Positions 41,618 to 50,780 are shown, numbered from the stretch's first letter. The stretch: DNA of 64,000 nucleotides from Candidatus Methylomirabilota bacterium (GCA_016207095.1 JACQQF010000042.1:1-64000), one strand, 5' to 3'. Numbers and translations are program-made. Notes: generated from the sequence alone by a model not told the origin.

Positions 41618-41696
41618 AGGCCACTCCTTGTTGACTTGCACTCACCATCGTCAGATGCTACGATTCTCCTCATGTGCTCCGCGAGGGAGACCGAAA

Positions 41697-42137
41697 ATGG
41701 CTGAGGCCACGTTGGTATCGCCCACGCTGCTCCTCGCATTACTGCGCTTCGCCCAGGCGCTGACTCAGTACCCGATTCCTGAGACGCTCCCTACCGTCCA
41801 CCTCGTTCCCCAGAGCGTTCTTCAGGAAAAGGCACGAGAGTTTTGCAACGGCCGCTGTCGCGTCTTCGGGTGGTACGCGCTAGGCGAGGAGATCTACTTC
41901 GACGAATCGCAGGACCTCGAGCATGACGCATGGGCCCAGTCCAAGCTCCTGCACGAACTCGTCCACTGGCTCCAGCACCATGCCTCCCCCGTGAACGACT
42001 GTCCCACCAAACTCAAGCGCGAGGCCGAGGCCTACCGGGTCCAGGACACCTTCCTCACCAGGCGCTCCCTTTCACCCACGTGGGGGGCGAGGCTCCTGCG
42101 GAACGCGACCTGCTCCGACGCCAGCCCAGCCCAGTAA
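41697..42137 (+). CDS. Small HExxH protein (putative zinc hydrolase)
   Basis: The product has 146 residues. LLHELVHWLQHH at about 85-96 is a zinc-metalloprotease-type HExxH motif, with a glutamate in KREAEAYRVQ about 20 residues later as a possible third ligand. Four cysteines (FCNGRC, DCPTK, TCSDA) are outside this motif. A weak hydrophobic N-terminus could be a signal. GAGGGAGACC precedes ATG 41697. Similar proteins are annotated DUF6647 or hypothetical; the function is unknown. Confidence 0.7.
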   Translation: MAEATLVSPTLLLALLRFAQALTQYPIPETLPTVHLVPQSVLQEKAREFCNGRCRVFGWYALGEEIYFDESQDLEHDAWAQSKLLHELVHWLQHHASPVNDCPTKLKREAEAYRVQDTFLTRRSLSPTWGARLLRNATCSDASPAQ

Positions 42138-42287
42138 CACCGGTCCGTTGCTCAGCAGAGTCACGGGCCTCACCTACCCATTTGCCGTGATCGGATAACG
42201 CCCATCGCAAAGCCCTGCCCCCCTTGACTGTCTCTGCTCCGCGGACGGAATCACGATCATGTGGTGTGCAGAGATAATGTATTCTTC

Positions 42288-42743
42288 TCAGGTGATGTTA
42301 GGGGGGCTTCCCACTCTGGCCTCTAAGACAGCCAGCCGCTCCTTCAGGGCTTTCTCTTGCTGCCAGCGCGCTGTCACATCGCGGAGGATGGCCACCGCGC
42401 CGTGAAGGTCGCCTGTCGCATCGCGTACGAGGGCGATGCTGAATTCGAGGGAGATCCGCGAGCCATCCTTGCGAATGCCCGGCACCGCGAGCAGCTCGCG
42501 TCCGTACCGGGTGACGCCGGTGGCCATCACCTCGCGATACCCATCCCAGTGACGTCCTCGCAGCTTATCCGGGATAATCAGATCCAAGGATTGCCCCAGG
42601 ACCTCGTCGGCTTTGTAGCCAAACATAACCTCGGCCCCTGAATTCCATAGACGAATGATCCCGTCCCGATCCGCAAAGATGATGGCATCCTGGGTTCCTT
42701 CCACAATCTGTCGGCACAGCCACTCAGGTGTATAGGTTTCCAT
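42288..42743 (-). CDS. PAS domain protein
   Basis: The product has 151 residues. A single PAS domain fills it: AIIFADRDGIIRLWNSGAEV, MFGYKADEVLGQSLDLIIPD, then FSIALVRDATGDLHGAVAIL and RDVTARW. A short coiled tail (KALKERLAVLEARV) follows. There is no kinase, GGDEF or other output domain, so it would work through partner proteins. Neighbouring genes give no clue to its signal. Confidence 0.88.
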   Translation of the reverse strand: METYTPEWLCRQIVEGTQDAIIFADRDGIIRLWNSGAEVMFGYKADEVLGQSLDLIIPDKLRGRHWDGYREVMATGVTRYGRELLAVPGIRKDGSRISLEFSIALVRDATGDLHGAVAILRDVTARWQQEKALKERLAVLEARVGSPPNIT

Positions 42744-42786
42744 TCACAGGCTCCTTCCCGAGCTGCGGGTGTGGTGCGGGCGGTGC

Positions 42787-42899
42787 GATCGCCGCCGCTT
42801 GGCGGCCTGCGTGCAGGCCAGGCCGCCGCCGATGAACAGGTACTTGGTGGACTTCTGGAGCAGGGGCTGGCTCCGTGGGATGAACTGCGGCCGGGGCTT
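42787..42899 (-). pseudogene. Fragment of an FAD-dependent oxidoreductase gene
   Basis: Read on the minus strand, the codons following the fusion-gene stop give KSTKYLFIGGGLACTQAAKR. This matches the N-terminal FAD-binding strand GxGGG/A of pyridine nucleotide-disulfide oxidoreductases. No start codon precedes it, and the frame degenerates after RRRSH. I call it a remnant with moderate confidence. Confidence 0.45.
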
Positions 42900-45800
42900 C
42901 TACTCCATCAGCTTGACGACTTGGCCGCGCAGGACAAGCTCGCCGCTCTGATTGCGCGCCTTGATCTCTATCGGGACGATCGGTTGGCCTTTGCCCTTCT
43001 GGGACCGTCTGATCTGGTCGTGCAACGGCGCGGTGGCCGTCATGGTCAGCACGTCGCCGTCCTGAATCGGCTCTCCGAGCTCCTTGAGCGTGACACTCAG
43101 CAGCAGGTGGCCCGGCGCGCTCTCTGCAGAGGCCATCGCCATCGTTCCCAAGGCGAGCAAGCGACTTATGTGATCGGAGTTCAGCCCTCCAAAGAGCGCC
43201 CTCGTCGCCCTGACCAACTCTTCGGTGATGGTCTTGGAGAACGTCTGCTGGCGGGGGCTGGCAGGGTCGGTAAAGTCATAGATCGTGGTCGGGATTGACG
43301 CGGAAACAGTTCGCGCCCACTCCTTGAGCCATGTCATATCGCCGTGGCCCGGCGAGATCGCGTCCTGGGTCAGCGCCATCAATCTAATCGTCGCGGCGCC
43401 TTCGCACACAGTTTTTCCATCCTGATTAACGGCCTTCATGTGAAGCTTGGCCCTGGCATGGTCAAGAAGCTGATCGACCTCGACCACTGGCGTCAGGGTG
43501 TCGAAGAAATAGACGGGCGCTTTGAACTCTGCCTCGAGCGACTCCAGCCTGTATCCCGGCAAAAGCTGGCCAAAGGTGGCCACGAGATGGGATACCGTCA
43601 ACAGGCCGTGCGCCACTAACCCCTTAAACCGGGATCCCTCAGCGTATGCCTTGTCCAAGTGATATCGGTTCCGGTCGCCCGAGGCCTTGGCGAACCCCCG
43701 TACCATCCAATCACGGACGTTCACCGCGTAGCCCGTTAGTCGCTGGCCCGGAAAGAGCGCCGTCCCGACCTGCTCGGTGCCACCTGGTCTGAGGGCCAGC
43801 AGTAGCCGCTCGCGCGCAGTAATGTAGCGTGCGGCCTCCTCGGCAGTAAGCCGCTTGGCCTTCAACGCGCGTTCCAACTGCCGATAGTAGATCCGCGCAG
43901 TCGCCGCATCGACCAACTCCGGTTGATTGGTCACTGGGTCGTTGTACGCCACCGCTCCTAGGTTGCGCTCCTGGTCTGCGGTGGCATAAAGTTCCAGAAT
44001 CTCGAGCGCCCGCTCTACGCAGTTGACCCACCGTGTCCTGTAGGCGCCCCAGCCGGCGTCGGCCGGCCCGGGCGGCCGCTCACCGGCTCGGGGGGGGTTC
44101 ATGATCTCGGCGACTCGCCCCGCCTGTTCCATAGTCACCAGCTTCCCATGGAATCCCAGGTTGGCGACAAAGAGCGTCTCGGCCTCTAACTGGGCGGAGT
44201 CGCTCATGCCATCGATGGCATCGATGTCGGCCTGGGCGGTGGCGGCGATGAGCGCGGAGTGGTAGTAGTAGTACCCCTTGGTGCTCGGATCAGTCGGATC
44301 CTCCTTGAGCTGCCCTTGTGGGAGATCTAGAAACAGCCACATCATCCGGCGGCTGGCCGTCGCAATGGCGTGAGCGTCGCGCTCGAGTGTTTCCGGATTG
44401 CTGAGGCGCGCACCCAACGCGATGGTGCCAGCGGGCAGACCCAGCTCAACCTCGAGCTCCGTCAACAGACCATCGGCCCGGCGAACCAGGGCAGGTTGCT
44501 CCACAGAAGGGAGGATGAGCGCACGCACCACGTCTCGGAGCGGACGCACCAGCTCCGTGAGGTCCCGCTCAACCTGGGGCTGATGGAGACTGACCTGAAG
44601 GGCGATCACTTTCGCGGAATGGCCCGCCTGGTTCAGCGCCCCAGCCAACTCACGCCGCGCGTCGAGCCGGTTGGCCCCGAGCAACTGATCGCCGTTCATG
44701 ATGATCATATCGGCAGCCGAGGCAAGGGCGCGCCGGACTGCGCCCAGGTCGTGACCATCGACAGTGACCACCGAACGCGCGAGGGTGATGGGGCGTGGGA
44801 CAAACACCTTCGGCGGCAAGACCGGCTTCTGCTCCATCGCCAGTTGTTTGAGAAGCTCCAGATCGAACGGCGCTAATTCCGAGTAGGTCAGTCGCTTGCG
44901 GACAACCGGAGGGAACTCGCCGTCATGCCGAGCGATCCCCTCGATATGTGCCGGATGGACGCTCCACTTTCGGTGGATGCCGACAGCGATCGCCCGGACG
45001 GTGTCTACCTGCGTGTCATCCGCGTTCAACTTCACGGTGATCCCCGTCCCCGCCACCTTGCCGGTCGCTCGCGCGGCCTTCACCAACCTGAGCAGCGGGT
45101 ATCGCATGTAGGTGTACTGCTCCTGCTGGACGACGCTGCGGCCGCCGGTCGCGGCGGTGTAATCCACGATGCCGAGGTTCCCCTCCTCTACCTCCGGAGC
45201 GGCGGCCAGGATCTGCTCCACCGACAGGATAGCGCTCGGTAGTTCGGTGAGAATAAATATCTTGTGGCGACCCGGCACCCAGCCTCGGTCCTGTTGAATC
45301 GTCCGAAGGATCCGCGCGGCCACGCGCACATCGTCGGGCCCCTCCACCTTGGGCATGTAGATCCCGTCGATGAGATCGCCGATCTCGCGGATGACGTGGT
45401 AATAATCGCCCGCAGTCCATTTCGTGCGCAGGTTGTTCGGTCTGATCAGGATCATCTGATCGTCGGGAAACCGTCCCTTGAGCTGGAACCGGTCACCGGC
45501 AGCGACGAACTGCTGCTCGAGCTGGTCTGCCTTGCCCTGCGGCATCGCATGCGCCTTCAGGAACTCCAGCTCACCCTTCGTGAGCGCCTGGCCTCGGAAG
45601 GCCCTGATCAGGAGGACGATTACCTTTCGGGCAACCTCCTTGCGGGTCGTCGCGACCGCATCCTCCAGGTCGAGAAGCAGGATATGGGCTCCCGACTGCG
45701 CCGCCTTGAGCATGAAGGTCCAGTTATCGCCCGGGAAGACGTGCTCGATGGTCCGGGGCTTGTACTCCCACGCCAAGCACAGGATCGCCTCATCTCGGGT

Positions 45801-45956
45801 CGCGGCCGGATTGACCCGCTGCATGGCGTTCCACCGCTCCACTACCTCGGCCTCCGCCTGCGCCGCCTCCCCCCCAAAGGATGCGACGACCTCGCTCCAA
45901 GCCTGGTTCTGCGCTTCCGTCGCACGTCCTGGGGTATCGTCTCGATGCACAGCCAT
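42900..45956 (-). CDS. CitE-CitE-MaoC-MaoC four-domain fusion protein
   Basis: The product has 1018 residues. Domain 1 (about 55-330) is HpcH/HpaI-CitE type: GAHILLLDLEDAV, DGIYMPKVEGPDDV and FILTELPSAILSV. Domain 2 (about 385-630) is a second, more degenerate CitE-like barrel (GLPAGTIALGARLSNPETLE, AIDGMSDSAQLEAETLF). Domain 3 (about 740-860) is a MaoC hotdog (ASGDRNRYHLDKAYAEGSRF, then KGLVAHGLLT). Domain 4 (about 880-1018) is a second, degenerate hotdog (EELVRATRALFGGLNSDHIS). Together they could join acyl-CoA hydration and C-C bond formation or cleavage, as in malyl-CoA or mesaconyl-CoA chemistry. GGGAGG before ATG 45956 fixes the start. Confidence 0.85.
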   Translation of the reverse strand: MAVHRDDTPGRATEAQNQAWSEVVASFGGEAAQAEAEVVERWNAMQRVNPAATRDEAILCLAWEYKPRTIEHVFPGDNWTFMLKAAQSGAHILLLDLEDAVATTRKEVARKVIVLLIRAFRGQALTKGELEFLKAHAMPQGKADQLEQQFVAAGDRFQLKGRFPDDQMILIRPNNLRTKWTAGDYYHVIREIGDLIDGIYMPKVEGPDDVRVAARILRTIQQDRGWVPGRHKIFILTELPSAILSVEQILAAAPEVEEGNLGIVDYTAATGGRSVVQQEQYTYMRYPLLRLVKAARATGKVAGTGITVKLNADDTQVDTVRAIAVGIHRKWSVHPAHIEGIARHDGEFPPVVRKRLTYSELAPFDLELLKQLAMEQKPVLPPKVFVPRPITLARSVVTVDGHDLGAVRRALASAADMIIMNGDQLLGANRLDARRELAGALNQAGHSAKVIALQVSLHQPQVERDLTELVRPLRDVVRALILPSVEQPALVRRADGLLTELEVELGLPAGTIALGARLSNPETLERDAHAIATASRRMMWLFLDLPQGQLKEDPTDPSTKGYYYYHSALIAATAQADIDAIDGMSDSAQLEAETLFVANLGFHGKLVTMEQAGRVAEIMNPPRAGERPPGPADAGWGAYRTRWVNCVERALEILELYATADQERNLGAVAYNDPVTNQPELVDAATARIYYRQLERALKAKRLTAEEAARYITARERLLLALRPGGTEQVGTALFPGQRLTGYAVNVRDWMVRGFAKASGDRNRYHLDKAYAEGSRFKGLVAHGLLTVSHLVATFGQLLPGYRLESLEAEFKAPVYFFDTLTPVVEVDQLLDHARAKLHMKAVNQDGKTVCEGAATIRLMALTQDAISPGHGDMTWLKEWARTVSASIPTTIYDFTDPASPRQQTFSKTITEELVRATRALFGGLNSDHISRLLALGTMAMASAESAPGHLLLSVTLKELGEPIQDGDVLTMTATAPLHDQIRRSQKGKGQPIVPIEIKARNQSGELVLRGQVVKLME

Positions 45957-45982
45957 ATCGTAGCCTCCCAATATCTCTAGCC

Positions 45983-46564
45983 TCAAATGGAGGTCACCAT
46001 GAATAACCGGTCTGTCAGATCCTTGCTCGTTTCCAATCCTCCGCCGAAGGTCCGGAGCAGGGCAAGCAGGACAGCGAGGATAAGAACCTGCACGATCCAG
46101 CCGATCAGGCAGACCCCCACCGCTCTGAGGGTACCGGTGTAGTCCAGGGCCTGTCTGACTGCGATCACCATCGCCACCAGCATCCAGATCGACGCCACCA
46201 GGAAGACCGGCCCGGTCAGTCCGGGAATGACGCCCAGCACCCGGATCACCCCTGGCGCGCTGGAAAAACCTGTTGTGCGTAACAGCTCACCATAGTCCGC
46301 CTGTGTCTGAGGTTCGGGAAGGAATCGCGTCCCGATCCAGTAGGTGAGAAAGGCCCAGATGTACCATCCGGCAAGCGCCGCTATGGTGCCGAAGAGGAAC
46401 CCTCCAACCCCTCCGTGGGCGAAGGCACCGAACCCCGCGGCCACGCTCGCCAGGACCACGACCGCCGTGGCCTGTCCCAACGCCCCCCGATCGGCCTCGA
46501 CCTCTTCATAGAGGCTCGCATCGAGCTTGGCGGCCCGGATCATCCGATCGCCCAGACTACCCAT
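45983..46564 (-). CDS. YIP1-like integral membrane protein
   Basis: The product has 193 residues. Five hydrophobic helices follow a soluble N-terminus (SLGDRMIRAAKLDASLYEEV). The pattern FLTYWIGTRFLPEPQTQADY, then ELLRTTGFSSAPGVIRVLG, is typical of bacterial Yip1-domain proteins. ATG 46564 is preferred; the longer frame from 46615 lacks a ribosome binding site. It lies 26 bases upstream of the fusion gene on the same strand. Function unknown. Confidence 0.75.
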   Translation of the reverse strand: MGSLGDRMIRAAKLDASLYEEVEADRGALGQATAVVVLASVAAGFGAFAHGGVGGFLFGTIAALAGWYIWAFLTYWIGTRFLPEPQTQADYGELLRTTGFSSAPGVIRVLGVIPGLTGPVFLVASIWMLVAMVIAVRQALDYTGTLRAVGVCLIGWIVQVLILAVLLALLRTFGGGLETSKDLTDRLFMVTSI

Positions 46565-46611
46565 CACCGCACCTCTTCTACCCGTGCTGGATCCACCCCA
46601 TGAGTGCCTTC

Positions 46612-47100
46612 TCACCGACCCATCGTAACACAGGGCAGTACGTGGCGAGCGCGGGATTCCTTTTCGACGCCGGTCTTAGGATCCCTGCCGAAGGTGAGGA
46701 AGACGCTCGTCACCATCGGGGACACACCAGCAGAGTCGGTCGTCCATGAGACGATCGCCTGTAACCCCGGGACAGCGGGGGGTGTCTTCAGGACATTGGT
46801 CAGGCGGAGCGACGTGTATTGGTGGGGACCCAGCGATCCCCTGAAGCCGGACGGATACTTCCCCGACGCGAGACCGGCTACGAGAGTGCCGTCCGACTGA
46901 TAGATATCAATCTTCTCTATGGTGATGGTGCCCTTACTGGCCAAGTTCCGAAAGCTGATGTTGGAATAGGTGATCTCCGCCCCCTCAAGACGAGTGGCAT
47001 AATACAGTGAGCAACCCGACTTCCCCCCTGCGGCCTGCGCGAGATCACAGGCGCCCAAGAGGAAGGCTGCAATGAAGAGACCTGTCGCAATGCGGTTCAT
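46612..47100 (-). CDS. Secreted protein of unknown function
   Basis: The product has 162 residues. A signal peptide (RIATGLFIAAFLLGACDLAQA) ends before GGKSGCSLYY. The mature part is beta-rich with two cysteines, in SGCSLYY and near the C-terminus (HVLPC), that could form a disulfide bond. TAAGGAGGTG lies before ATG 47100 on the minus strand, which decides the start. I do not recognise the family. Confidence 0.65.
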   Translation of the reverse strand: MNRIATGLFIAAFLLGACDLAQAAGGKSGCSLYYATRLEGAEITYSNISFRNLASKGTITIEKIDIYQSDGTLVAGLASGKYPSGFRGSLGPHQYTSLRLTNVLKTPPAVPGLQAIVSWTTDSAGVSPMVTSVFLTFGRDPKTGVEKESRARHVLPCVTMGR

Positions 47101-47364
47101 GACGTTACACCTCCTTAGCAATCGAACCTTGAAGTCGCGTCGATCACCCGGCCGATCTTGATCGAACGTGAGCACCCTCTCCGATTCGGGGAAGGACCTG
47201 ATAAAGGTACCGGAGCTTCTCGGAAAAAGCAATAGCCTTGCCGGGCGCGAGGGGAAGACGTGTCATGCGTTAGATGCGAAAGCGAGGGATGAGCAGTCAG
47301 TCGCACGTCAGACGGAAGTCACAAATCAACTCATGCCGACAGGCGCTCCGCAACGGTAAAGCAG

Positions 47365-48189
47365 TTAGCGCGGACGCGAGGTTATCGAGGAAGTTCTCGA
47401 TTGGGTTTCATTCGCCGCGCTCTGTTCCAGACCGGTGGCTCCCTGGCAGATCCGATCATACCACCCCGGATGATGTGTTCTCGCCCACTCAGCATCCACC
47501 ACGCCGAACAGCATTCCCCGGAGCGACTCTCTTGTCCGAGGATGGACAGTCGCCAAGGCGATGTGGCCCAGCAGAGGTGGCAGCATAATCACCGTGAAGA
47601 GATAGTGGAACCTTCGAGACCAGCCAACGACCGTCCCGACGATCGGCTGTCCACCGGAAGCAGAACCTGGCCACTGCCAGGCGACCCACAGAATGACGCC
47701 CGTGACAAGAAAGAGCACGGCGGTCATGGCGACGAACAGCGCGTTCAATTTCTGCCCGGCGTTGAACCTTCCGACACCTCTCATCTCGCATGGCAGGCCG
47801 CCTAACCACCTCGGTAGCTGACGCAACCACGACCACTCCTGTCTGACGATCACAAAGAGGTCGGACCCGACGGTCGCAAGCGCCCCTCGATCGCCAAGCA
47901 TCAGGACAAGGACTGGACTGAGCACCCAGACGGCGCCGCAGACCAGATGCAATCGCAGGCCGATCTCTGTGGAGTAACCACTGATCCACGAGCGAAGGAC
48001 CGGAAAGCTGATCGGGAGACCGCTCAGCAGGAGTCCGAGAAGTGGAATGGCGAAGGCCCAATGGAAGAGCCGTTCGGTCGCGCCGAATCGGACGACCTCA
48101 CGCGCACCGTGTGCGGGAAAGTTCTGTGGGGGGGGACCTGCGGTCCCCGCGGAATCGACCTCAGAATGCTCTCCTCCATCTCTCAACAT
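47365..48189 (-). CDS. Formate dehydrogenase cytochrome b subunit (FdnI/FdhC-like)
   Basis: The product has 274 residues with four membrane helices. Histidines in RLFHWAFAIPLLGLLLSG, RLHLVCGAVWVLSP and RRFHYLFTVIMLPPLLGH are candidate heme b ligands, and HPRTRESLRGMLFGVVDAEW is the typical C-terminal loop of FdnI-type subunits. It passes electrons from formate dehydrogenase to quinone. It is the last gene of the formate dehydrogenase region, 28 bases beyond the 102-residue protein gene. No strong ribosome binding site is visible. It is unusual beside an NrfD-type subunit. Confidence 0.85.
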   Translation of the reverse strand: MLRDGGEHSEVDSAGTAGPPPQNFPAHGAREVVRFGATERLFHWAFAIPLLGLLLSGLPISFPVLRSWISGYSTEIGLRLHLVCGAVWVLSPVLVLMLGDRGALATVGSDLFVIVRQEWSWLRQLPRWLGGLPCEMRGVGRFNAGQKLNALFVAMTAVLFLVTGVILWVAWQWPGSASGGQPIVGTVVGWSRRFHYLFTVIMLPPLLGHIALATVHPRTRESLRGMLFGVVDAEWARTHHPGWYDRICQGATGLEQSAANETQSRTSSITSRPR

Positions 48190-48216
48190 CGATGGTTCTT
48201 GAGACTACTAGCCAGG

Positions 48217-48525
48217 TTACGCGGTGGGAAGGGGATGCTGCTCAGGAGGGGGCGTCTGACTCGAGTCTGGTTCAACCCTCTTTTGGTAGTTCTCGATATA
48301 TTGATCGATTGCAGCTAGCGCTTCAGCCCTCTCACCTCGCTCGATGAGGGCCATGACCTGCGCGCGTGACGCGCCGTCGATCATCGCCTTCCCGGTCATA
48401 GGGTCATAGAACTTCGCGACCTCTCGCAATAGCCGATTTACTTCGATCGGGTCGTCGAGTTCGCGCTTGGCCTGCTTGAGGAGCTTGACGACGGTCAGTT
48501 CGTCAATGACCTTCTTTCGCGCCAC
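48217..48525 (-). CDS. Small soluble protein between fdhE and cytochrome b
   Basis: The product has 102 residues. It is charged and helical (MARKKVIDELTVVKLLKQAK ... AQVMALIERGERAEALAAID), ending in a disordered proline-rich tail. It lies 17 bases after fdhE on the same strand and before the cytochrome b gene, so it probably belongs to the formate dehydrogenase unit. Family not recognised. Confidence 0.65.
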   Translation of the reverse strand: MARKKVIDELTVVKLLKQAKRELDDPIEVNRLLREVAKFYDPMTGKAMIDGASRAQVMALIERGERAEALAAIDQYIENYQKRVEPDSSQTPPPEQHPLPTA

Positions 48526-48542
48526 GGTTCCCCCCCCACAGC

Positions 48543-49388
48543 CTAGTGGTAGCCGCGCTCCATTGCCGCCAGATCCAAGTGAGGGGAGGCCAGCACCTCA
48601 ACCTCCGGGATGAGGCCGATGAACTCCTTGTTATCCACGAGCTTCAGATAACGGCGACAGACGTCACACACCTCCAGCTTGGACTGCAGATGGTTTTCGA
48701 TGATAAGCGTCTGCAGGCGATTGTGATCTTTGTTCTCACAAAAGGGACAGCCAAGGCGACGGACAGGCCAGGCCCATCCGCAGAAGCCGCAATGCAGGTA
48801 CCGGGAGGCAGCCAGCTCCTGCCCACGCAGCTCGGCGAACTTGGGCTCCGATCCGCAAATAGGACACGTCGGCTTAAGCCACCTGTCGTTATCCAAGAAC
48901 GATCCCACAGTTTTCGCCCACGCCTGGATGCCCGGGCGGACACTCGCCTCTGCCAGGGTGTTCAATAGTTCTGGGTCGAGAGCCAGTTGGTCCGCGATAG
49001 CGAACGCATACCCCTCCTCGGAGACCGTCCCATGAAGCAGTTCCTGGAGGTGGAGGGTTCCCGATCCCAGCGCCGACTCGATCTCCTCGACTCCTGCGCG
49101 CACCGAATCTCCCCGCTCCTTCGCCAGCCGGCAGAGGCTCCAAAGGAGTGCTCCAGCAGAGACAAGGTCGAGCGGGAACTCTTCACGTGACAGCAGCGAC
49201 TTCCCCTTCCCGATCCGATCTCGCAAATGTGCCTCGTCGGTAGGGATCGGCCCCAGCTTCACCGTTGTCGCGTGTTGCTCCTTCAAGAGTCTTTCGTAAA
49301 AGCCAAGCAACTCCGACAGCGCGGGCTGCCTCGTCCGGGCCTTCTCAAAAGCGGCAGCAATATCTTCCCAAGAGTGATCCTTCAGCAT
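48543..49388 (-). CDS. fdhE: Formate dehydrogenase accessory protein FdhE
   Basis: The product has 281 residues. Four CxxC motifs lie in the C-terminal half: CPIC, CGFC, CPFC and CDVC, the rubredoxin-like iron-binding sites of FdhE. CGFCGWAWPVRRLGCPFCEN is typical. FdhE is needed for maturation of membrane formate dehydrogenases. A GTG at 49394 is three codons... of alternative start; ATG 49388, nine bases after AGGAG, is chosen. A terminator upstream separates it from the 91-residue protein gene, so it has its own promoter or depends on read-through. Confidence 0.92.
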   Translation of the reverse strand: MLKDHSWEDIAAAFEKARTRQPALSELLGFYERLLKEQHATTVKLGPIPTDEAHLRDRIGKGKSLLSREEFPLDLVSAGALLWSLCRLAKERGDSVRAGVEEIESALGSGTLHLQELLHGTVSEEGYAFAIADQLALDPELLNTLAEASVRPGIQAWAKTVGSFLDNDRWLKPTCPICGSEPKFAELRGQELAASRYLHCGFCGWAWPVRRLGCPFCENKDHNRLQTLIIENHLQSKLEVCDVCRRYLKLVDNKEFIGLIPEVEVLASPHLDLAAMERGYH

Positions 49389-49410
49389 CAGCACCTACTC
49401 CTGTGGCGCC

Positions 49411-49447
49411 AAAAAAATGGGGTCGTTAGCGCCTCGGCCACGACCCC
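49411..49447 (-). terminator. Intrinsic terminator before fdhE
   Basis: On the minus strand GGGGTCGT pairs with ACGACCCC around a 13-base loop and is followed by A and seven T. It lies between the 91-residue protein gene and fdhE, ending the catalytic-subunit transcript. Confidence 0.8.
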
Positions 49448-49472
49448 TTCCCGAACTACCTAACACCTGCTC

Positions 49473-49748
49473 TTACATCTCTGGGCTTTCCAGCATTCTC
49501 CAGGCAGGCCTCATCAGGACGATCTTCGACGCCAACAGCTTTCCGTCCTCAGCCGTGGTGCACTCGCTTCGGATATAGTCGCCCGCCTGGAGTCCCCCGA
49601 GCGCAAGGGGCTCCTCTTCCCCAAGAATGTGGGTTCCTCCGCCACAACACAGCGTACAGAACGACTCGTCGTCCTCCTTGAGTCGGACGTGTCCTTCCCC
49701 AAGATCGACCTGTGTCACCATGCCCATCACCTGACGGCTGGTCTGCAT
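49473..49748 (-). CDS. Small cysteine-containing protein of the formate dehydrogenase operon
   Basis: The product has 91 residues. VMGMVTQVDLGEGHVRLKED, then FCTLCCGGGTHILGEEE, suggests a small beta-barrel with a CxxCC loop that could bind metal. GGGAGGGAAAGCG before ATG 49748 decides the start. The gene is 94 bases after the NrfD gene and is followed by a terminator, so it closes the structural operon. I do not recognise the family. Confidence 0.65.
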   Translation of the reverse strand: MQTSRQVMGMVTQVDLGEGHVRLKEDDESFCTLCCGGGTHILGEEEPLALGGLQAGDYIRSECTTAEDGKLLASKIVLMRPAWRMLESPEM

Positions 49749-49842
49749 CGCTTTCCCTCCCATTCCTTCTCACACGGGGTCACGCCAGCGAGCCCCCCTC
49801 GAGCGATCATCACTTTCAATGGATCTGGGGAACGGTAGCGAC

Positions 49843-50778
49843 TTACCCCTGACCTACTGCAAACATCACATATTTGGTCAGGAACCCTCCAACCAAAATC
49901 AACAGGGACGCCACTGCAACCATCCCCCGGCCCTGGCGATACCCCTGGAAGAACCCGTCCCGAACCTCCAGGATGAGCGGCGCTAAGAGGCCGATGCCCA
50001 CTGCACCGACCCAGAAGGCCAGACTATACGAGCCGCTGGTCAGCAGCCCGGCACGGCTGGCGCTCCAGAACGGTCCCCTAGCCACCGCCATGAACACCGC
50101 GATCAGCGCCAGCGCCTGGAGCACGACGGCGATCGTGTAGGCCCGCCGCACCTTCGCCAGGCTCCCGCTCACCTCCGGGCCGCGTAGGCTCAGTATGAGC
50201 GCTATGGTCGCCATGCCGGTGGAAGCGCCGATCGCGAGAAAGAGCGCACCCAGCGGCCGTGCGTTCCTCCAGAACGGCTGGGCCGTGGCAGACAACAATT
50301 GGCCCGGATACGCGGCGACGAAAAACGCCAGTGCGACGCCGATTGCCCCGAAGGCCCCCCGAACTGGTGCGAGGTTGATGGTCCCGCCCTTATCTTCCAG
50401 GTAGAGTGTCAGGGCAACGATGAACGCGCACACGCCGAAGCCCAGGAGCGCCCACGCCCCCATGTTCATTGGAGAGTAGGGTTTGATGTGAAACGGACCG
50501 ATGTTAATGGCGCTCATGCCGATGGTTGTGGCGGCCTTCGGGACCATCAGCATGTGCAGGAACCGGGACGGCATCCCCAGGTCGATGATCAGGAAGAGCG
50601 GCCCGGGAAGCATAGCCAGGAGGGCCAGGTAGGTCCCGACCTTCGTCACCACACGATCCTTCCTGCTCCCGAAGATGTCGGCGACACCGGCGGCCATAAA
50701 GGCACCGCCGGCGAGACCCACCAGAAAGAAGTAGATATCGATCAGCAGCGGCCAGTGAGGGCTCTGTAAGTTCGGCAT
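49843..50778 (-). CDS. NrfD-type membrane subunit of formate dehydrogenase
   Basis: The product has 311 residues with about eight to nine membrane helices. IDIYFFLVGLAGGAFMAAGV is the NrfD/PsrC start, and LGMPSRFLHMLMVP and GPLFLIIDLG are typical quinone-side segments. Such subunits carry no heme and exchange electrons with quinone through the adjacent iron-sulfur subunit. It starts two bases after the iron-sulfur subunit gene stop, which indicates one complex. Confidence 0.9.
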   Translation of the reverse strand: MPNLQSPHWPLLIDIYFFLVGLAGGAFMAAGVADIFGSRKDRVVTKVGTYLALLAMLPGPLFLIIDLGMPSRFLHMLMVPKAATTIGMSAINIGPFHIKPYSPMNMGAWALLGFGVCAFIVALTLYLEDKGGTINLAPVRGAFGAIGVALAFFVAAYPGQLLSATAQPFWRNARPLGALFLAIGASTGMATIALILSLRGPEVSGSLAKVRRAYTIAVVLQALALIAVFMAVARGPFWSASRAGLLTSGSYSLAFWVGAVGIGLLAPLILEVRDGFFQGYRQGRGMVAVASLLILVGGFLTKYVMFAVGQG

Positions 50779-50780
50779 GG

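Noticed and set aside
42771-45980. Long open frames on the plus strand across the CitE-MaoC fusion gene
   Set aside because: They are antisense shadows caused by high G+C codon usage. Their translations have no family features, while the minus-strand gene has clear domains.
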